Part shown: positions 21,056 to 24,495 of the stretch, piece by piece
Numbering within the stretch: position 1 is the stretch's first letter
How the letters are laid out: each line of letters begins with the position of its first letter
Source of the DNA: Haplomitrium mnioides
Lineage: Eukaryota > Marchantiophyta > Haplomitriopsida > Calobryales
DNA: 24,495 nucleotides
Assembly (NCBI GenBank): GCA_049999725.1
Contig: JBNGIS010018880.1
Span: 1-24,495 of the forward strand
Direction: 5' to 3'
Program-made: the position numbers and the translations under genes
The notes under the pieces: model-generated
Databases searched by the model: none
The model's input: only the letters and a program-made list of their open reading frames with translations
Told to the model about the DNA's origin: nothing

Positions 21056-21205
21056 CTCCATGCGCGCATAGGATCAAGGACACAACCCTATGCGCATATA
21101 GGGTCAAGGAGTGAATCCAATGCGCGCATAGGATTAACAACTCAACATTTTGCGCGCAAAGGATCAAAAAGTAAACTCAGTGCTCTCAGAGATCTAAAGA
21201 AACAA
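21056..21205 (+). repeat. Palindrome array inside coding sequence, 30-bp units
   Basis: Five units carry ATGCGCGCATAGG-like cores, the last two diverged. They encode HARIGSRTQP, YAHIGSRSES, NARIGLTTQH, FARKGSKSKL and SALRDLKKQS. The frame is kept throughout and is the frame of the plus-strand gene. Confidence 0.85.
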
Positions 21206-22615
21206 TCTTCATCTAGCAAAAGATCTTTGTTACCCATCAAGCGGGCGAAGTTGAATCTTTCTTCTGAGTATTCCAAAATGTCTGAAAAAAAAGACTCAAT
21301 AAAGAGATTTCAGACGAATGTAGAACTTTCTTCATCCACATCTGAGGGAGACATTAATATTCATGATAAAAGTATGTCTGTTCATAACACAAACAACATA
21401 CAATCTCTGGACAGATTCAATTTTGGAGATGAGCCACTCTCCCCAATAGTACCACTCAAACAACGAGTGATTTCTTTTCAAGTTGCACCTTGCAGAGAGA
21501 TTGGAACATCTGAAACAAATCAAATTCTTTTGGAGGAGTCTTCATACGATATTTTGGAAAGCAATTCTAGCAAAGAGTCTCAATCAATCAACATTTCTTT
21601 GGAGTTATCGCCAAGGGCACCAATTTTGTTACAGAAAATATTTTTTTCTAATGGAGACATTGATAAAGATTCGGTTTTGGAATGGTGCAGTTCTCTCAAT
21701 CCCTAAGAAGAAACTTGTATCTCGAAAGTATTTTGTCAAGGAACAAACAGTGTTCACGATGACAACCAAGATCTTCATGATGAATTATCACTTATTGTTG
21801 GATTCGCTTACGGACCAAATTGTCCGACCTAACATAAGAACTCTTTATCGGGGCCAAAATCCTAATGGGTAAACACCTTACACAAAAATTCTTTGTGGAA
21901 AGTTCATCATGACGAGAGCTTTATGAAGAAAAAGCTAGATCCAATGTCCATTTCTAGATTGAAGAGAATTTCTTGTTGTCGAAATAATTGCTTGTCGTTG
22001 TACAAGACAAACATTTTGAAAACTGTGAGAGAAACGTACTTTCGACAAAGCATGAAGAATCGTGATATCACACTGTAGTGGGGAATACCAAGAAAATATT
22101 CTGATGTCGAAAATTGGTTTACACTGCTTGACGATACCTTTTTCTGTAGAAGAGCCTTCAAATTAATATTAGCAATAGGGAATGATAGAATCCAAATGAT
22201 TCAAAATCTCAAAAATGTAGATCCTAGAAGCATCTTTGGAAAAAGAGAACTATCTGCTAAAAGAGTTTTTTTTCGTGAGTGGATGGACAATTTTTTCCAA
22301 GGACATTGCGATAGAATGCCCACTCACGAAGTGTACAACTTGCCAGATAATTTTACAAAATGGGAAGTTTATGACTATTACACAACTTATTTGAAAGAAA
22401 AAAATCCCCATTGTATTCTCAGTTTCTCGGGTTTTACAAAACATTGGATAACTCATTTTCCAAATGTCAAAATTCCAAAATGCAATAGATTTGTTGTTTA
22501 TGAAACATACGAAGAAATAAAATCTTTGCGAGAAAAATTTGTCTTGGAGTCCGACAAAGGGAACAAACTTTCTTCTCTTTTGACACCTTTGGCTAATCCA
22601 TCATTTTTTTTCTAA

Positions 22616-23270
22616 ACTCAAAGCTTAGTTCTAGAGATGTTACGTTTTCTCAACTTATAGTTTAAAAAAAAAATTTAAGCTCTTTTGCAAAGAAGATTGG
22701 AGTCGAATAATTCTTAACAAGATGAGTTGTGAGAAGAGAGTCTATGCTCGCATAGACTCTACTATTTTATATTTCAATTTTCACCTTTTTTGCAGTCGAG
22801 TAAAGCCAGTAAATGAATTTTCTTAATGTTGTGATCTTAGCCTTGTAAAAAATTGTCTTTGTTGTTCGCAAATCCTATGCGCGTATAGGATTTCTTCTTG
22901 ATTCTTTTAAAACCAATCGGGACAACATTCACAACAAGCCATGATATTGGTCTTGTTGTATTGGTTCTATTTGCATATATGATTTGTTGTTGCCTCCATT
23001 CATCATAAACGCTTAGAGGATGTGATCTTGTTACCTTTTTTTGCAAATCTTGTTTTTTTTCTTTTCCCAATAGATTTTCCTTTTTTCAAATTGCCTAAGG
23101 TTTTTTTTTTTTTATCTTTTACAAAGTGTTTTGTTTCAATAAATTCAAACATTTGTTCAAGATGCATTCAATATTATTTACACCTAAGGTTGTGTTTTGA
23201 AGTTAAAAGTATCGACATATGTTTTATTGAAATAGTTGTATATCCTTCTTGTTTTGGATTGATGTAGTCA
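22616..23270 (+). other. Non-coding stretch within the plus gene, probable intron
   Basis: It lies between two coding blocks of the plus gene and is T-rich. It holds two single palindromes: TCTATGCTCGCATAGA at 22741-22756 and AATCCTATGCGCGTATAGGA at 22871-22890. A likely acceptor is the AG of GATGTAG at 23264-23270. The donor is not clear; no good GT site is visible near 22590-22620. Confidence 0.5.
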
Positions 23271-24495
23271 AATATAATCGCCAATTGTTTCTTCATCGTG
23301 ACCAACAAATGAAAGAAAGATCAAAACTTGCAAACCATCAAAGAAAATGTTATGCTGATGGTCAAAAGTACTTGGGAATTGTCATTGATGGAATGGATCA
23401 AAAGAAAACCATTATTCCACACTAGCTATCGCCACCAAAAAACATTGATAAAGATTGTTTAGTGAGTGTGCATGTTGTTGGTGCCTTAATATTCAATCAT
23501 GCTCTCTCTTCGAGGGTTTTCTTAACGTACGGAAACTTGAGAAGCGATTCCAATTTGACAGTTACTGTGCTCAACAAAATATTATGTGACTTTGAAGACC
23601 CGTAGCCTCCAACTTTGTATCTTCAGCTGCACAACACGACACGAGAGAATAAGAATTCTATCCTATTTGGATATCTTAGTCCTCTTTTGCTAAGAATGTT
23701 TTTTGAAAAATCAAGGTGAGATTTCTCATTGTTGATCATACTCATGATCAAATTGATCAAATGTTCAGCCGATTTTTGAAACGTTTAAGAGCTGTCAAAG
23801 CTTTCACGATCACCAGTCTAAGCAAGCCGTTTCAATTATCTTATAATCCTAAACCTCACGTAACTCTTTTGTTGGAAACTTAGGATTTCAAAATGTTTCT
23901 GCAGCAAAGTCCTTCTCTTCCTCAAAGGATACATGATATTACTTTTAATCAACAATTCAAGTTCCAATTATATGATTCTAAAGCAAAGATTTGGAGCAAA
24001 CAATTCTCAATAGATGAATTTTGGCTACTTGCAAATGGTATTTGTCAACTCAAGTGTCTACTTGAAGTGGACAGAGAAATTTTGAGTTCAATATTGATTT
24101 CTCTCAAGGCATATTCTGAAATGAAACGATCTCAAAAGGAAGAAATAGAAGTGGATGCTGAGAAAATGGTAATTTCAATAAGGGACAACATAAGTTAGAA
24201 ATGCTACAAGTTCTTTATAGATTATGATATTCAATGGTGGAATGACTTTTTTCTTGCCCAATAGGAGACTGCGACTTACATCTTCGAAAAAAAAATGACG
24301 ACTCAAAGCACAATTTACCTTTCCACCTTCACAACAGTCAAACACTTGTAATGATTTTCAAAATGTTTGTCCAGATTCTCAGCTTCAAGCTCCACAAACA
24401 GAAGAAGATACTCCGGTATAGCAAATACTTTCTACACGTCGAGCAATTTATGATGGAGCATCTAGGCCGCGAGAAAGGACTCTTTCGCACAATAC

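Larger units (their letters stand above)
15208..24495 (+). mobile_element. Two-gene DNA transposon, left end to window edge
   Basis: The terminal motif AACAGCCGCTACTTT begins at 15208 and is shared with the ends at 13559 and (inverted) 1126. Order inside: terminal sequence, a 45-bp palindrome array, a minus-strand gene (16123-20369), a 464-bp intergenic region and a plus-strand gene (from 20834). The right terminus lies beyond the window. No target duplication can be checked. Both genes are decayed, but their splice sites and a polyA signal can still be read. The plus gene resembles a transposase-like family, so I infer a class II element; the superfamily is not identified. Confidence 0.7.
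20834..24495 (+). pseudogene. Plus-strand gene, DUF7869-like transposon protein, decayed, runs off the window
   Basis: It starts MAGVSKGKKR at ATG 20834. A first coding block runs in one frame to about 22600, and a second from about 23271. Order: basic Ser-rich disordered N-terminus; the 10-residue HARIGSRT-type repeat (about residues 75-125); a ISCCRNNCL block; VDPRSIFGKR; THFPNVKIPKCNRF; then, after the gap, IVIDGMDQKKTI, LYLQLHNTTRENKN and DHTHDQIDQMFSRF. From memory, the last three match the hallmark motifs of DUF7869 transposon proteins (usually LQLDN..RENKN and GHTHEDVDQ.FS). The second motif has His for the usual Asp, and the Cys pair after NRF reads Tyr (VVYETY). In-frame stops: TAA at 21704, TAA twice near 21832-21870, TAG at 22076, 23423, 23603, 23881, 24196, 24262 and 24419. 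A frameshift lies near 23716 and another near 24270. It is therefore probably non-functional as written. The end lies beyond the window. Confidence 0.7.

Noticed and set aside
16123-24495. A nuclear genetic code with TAG read as glutamine
   Set aside because: The pattern is tempting, but TGA at arginine and tryptophan positions, frameshifts, a lost splice acceptor in copy 1, and CAG and CAA codons still in use fit methylation-driven decay better. Left as a test in the findings.

Overview
The window looks like repeat-dense nuclear DNA from a land plant with a large genome. I see LTRs over 3 kb long, a Ty3/gypsy integrase tail ending in a PHD-like finger, GT-AG introns and nested transposons. 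A conifer or fern-like lineage is my guess, but the sequence does not settle it. I found no ordinary host gene, tRNA, rRNA or CRISPR. Everything recognisable is mobile DNA, mostly decayed.

Layout. 1-1126 is the end of a DNA transposon that enters from the left, with a 100-N gap at 700-799. 1131-1655 is the broken 3' end of a Ty3/gypsy pol. 1929-10885 is a large non-autonomous LTR retrotransposon. It has a 3570-bp 5' LTR, an interior with only a zinc-knuckle gag-like ORF and a long acidic ORF, and a 3' LTR cut off at 10885. 10886-13558 is a truncated minus-strand pseudogene (copy 1) split by a 450-bp solo LTR with a perfect 5-bp target duplication (12905-13354). 13559-15207 is an inverted copy of the sequence at 1-1126. 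From 15208 to the window end runs the best preserved unit: an element starting with the terminal motif AACAGCCGCTACTTT and carrying two divergent multi-exon genes. One (16123-20369, minus) is an unrecognised protein of about 1000 codons and is the paralogue of copy 1. The other (20834 to beyond the end, plus) resembles the DUF7869 transposon-protein family.

The signature of this two-gene element is a palindromic word, (C)TATGCGCGCATA(G), and variants. It occurs in arrays near the element ends (52-bp and about 45-bp units), in two introns of the minus gene (24-bp units), as single copies in a probable intron of the plus gene, and inside the coding part of the plus gene, where it encodes a 10-residue repeat. 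In the paralogous introns of copies 1 and 2 the units differ in sequence but both keep dyad symmetry.

Both genes of the element hold many in-frame stops, most of them TAG, often where glutamine is expected. Cytosine deamination of CAG (a plant CHG methylation site) is the simplest explanation. Order of events inferred from nesting: the copy-1 element and the Ty3 element are oldest; the LTR elements and the 13559 element inserted later; a deletion joined the LTR to copy 1; and the element at 15208 inserted into the one at 13559.
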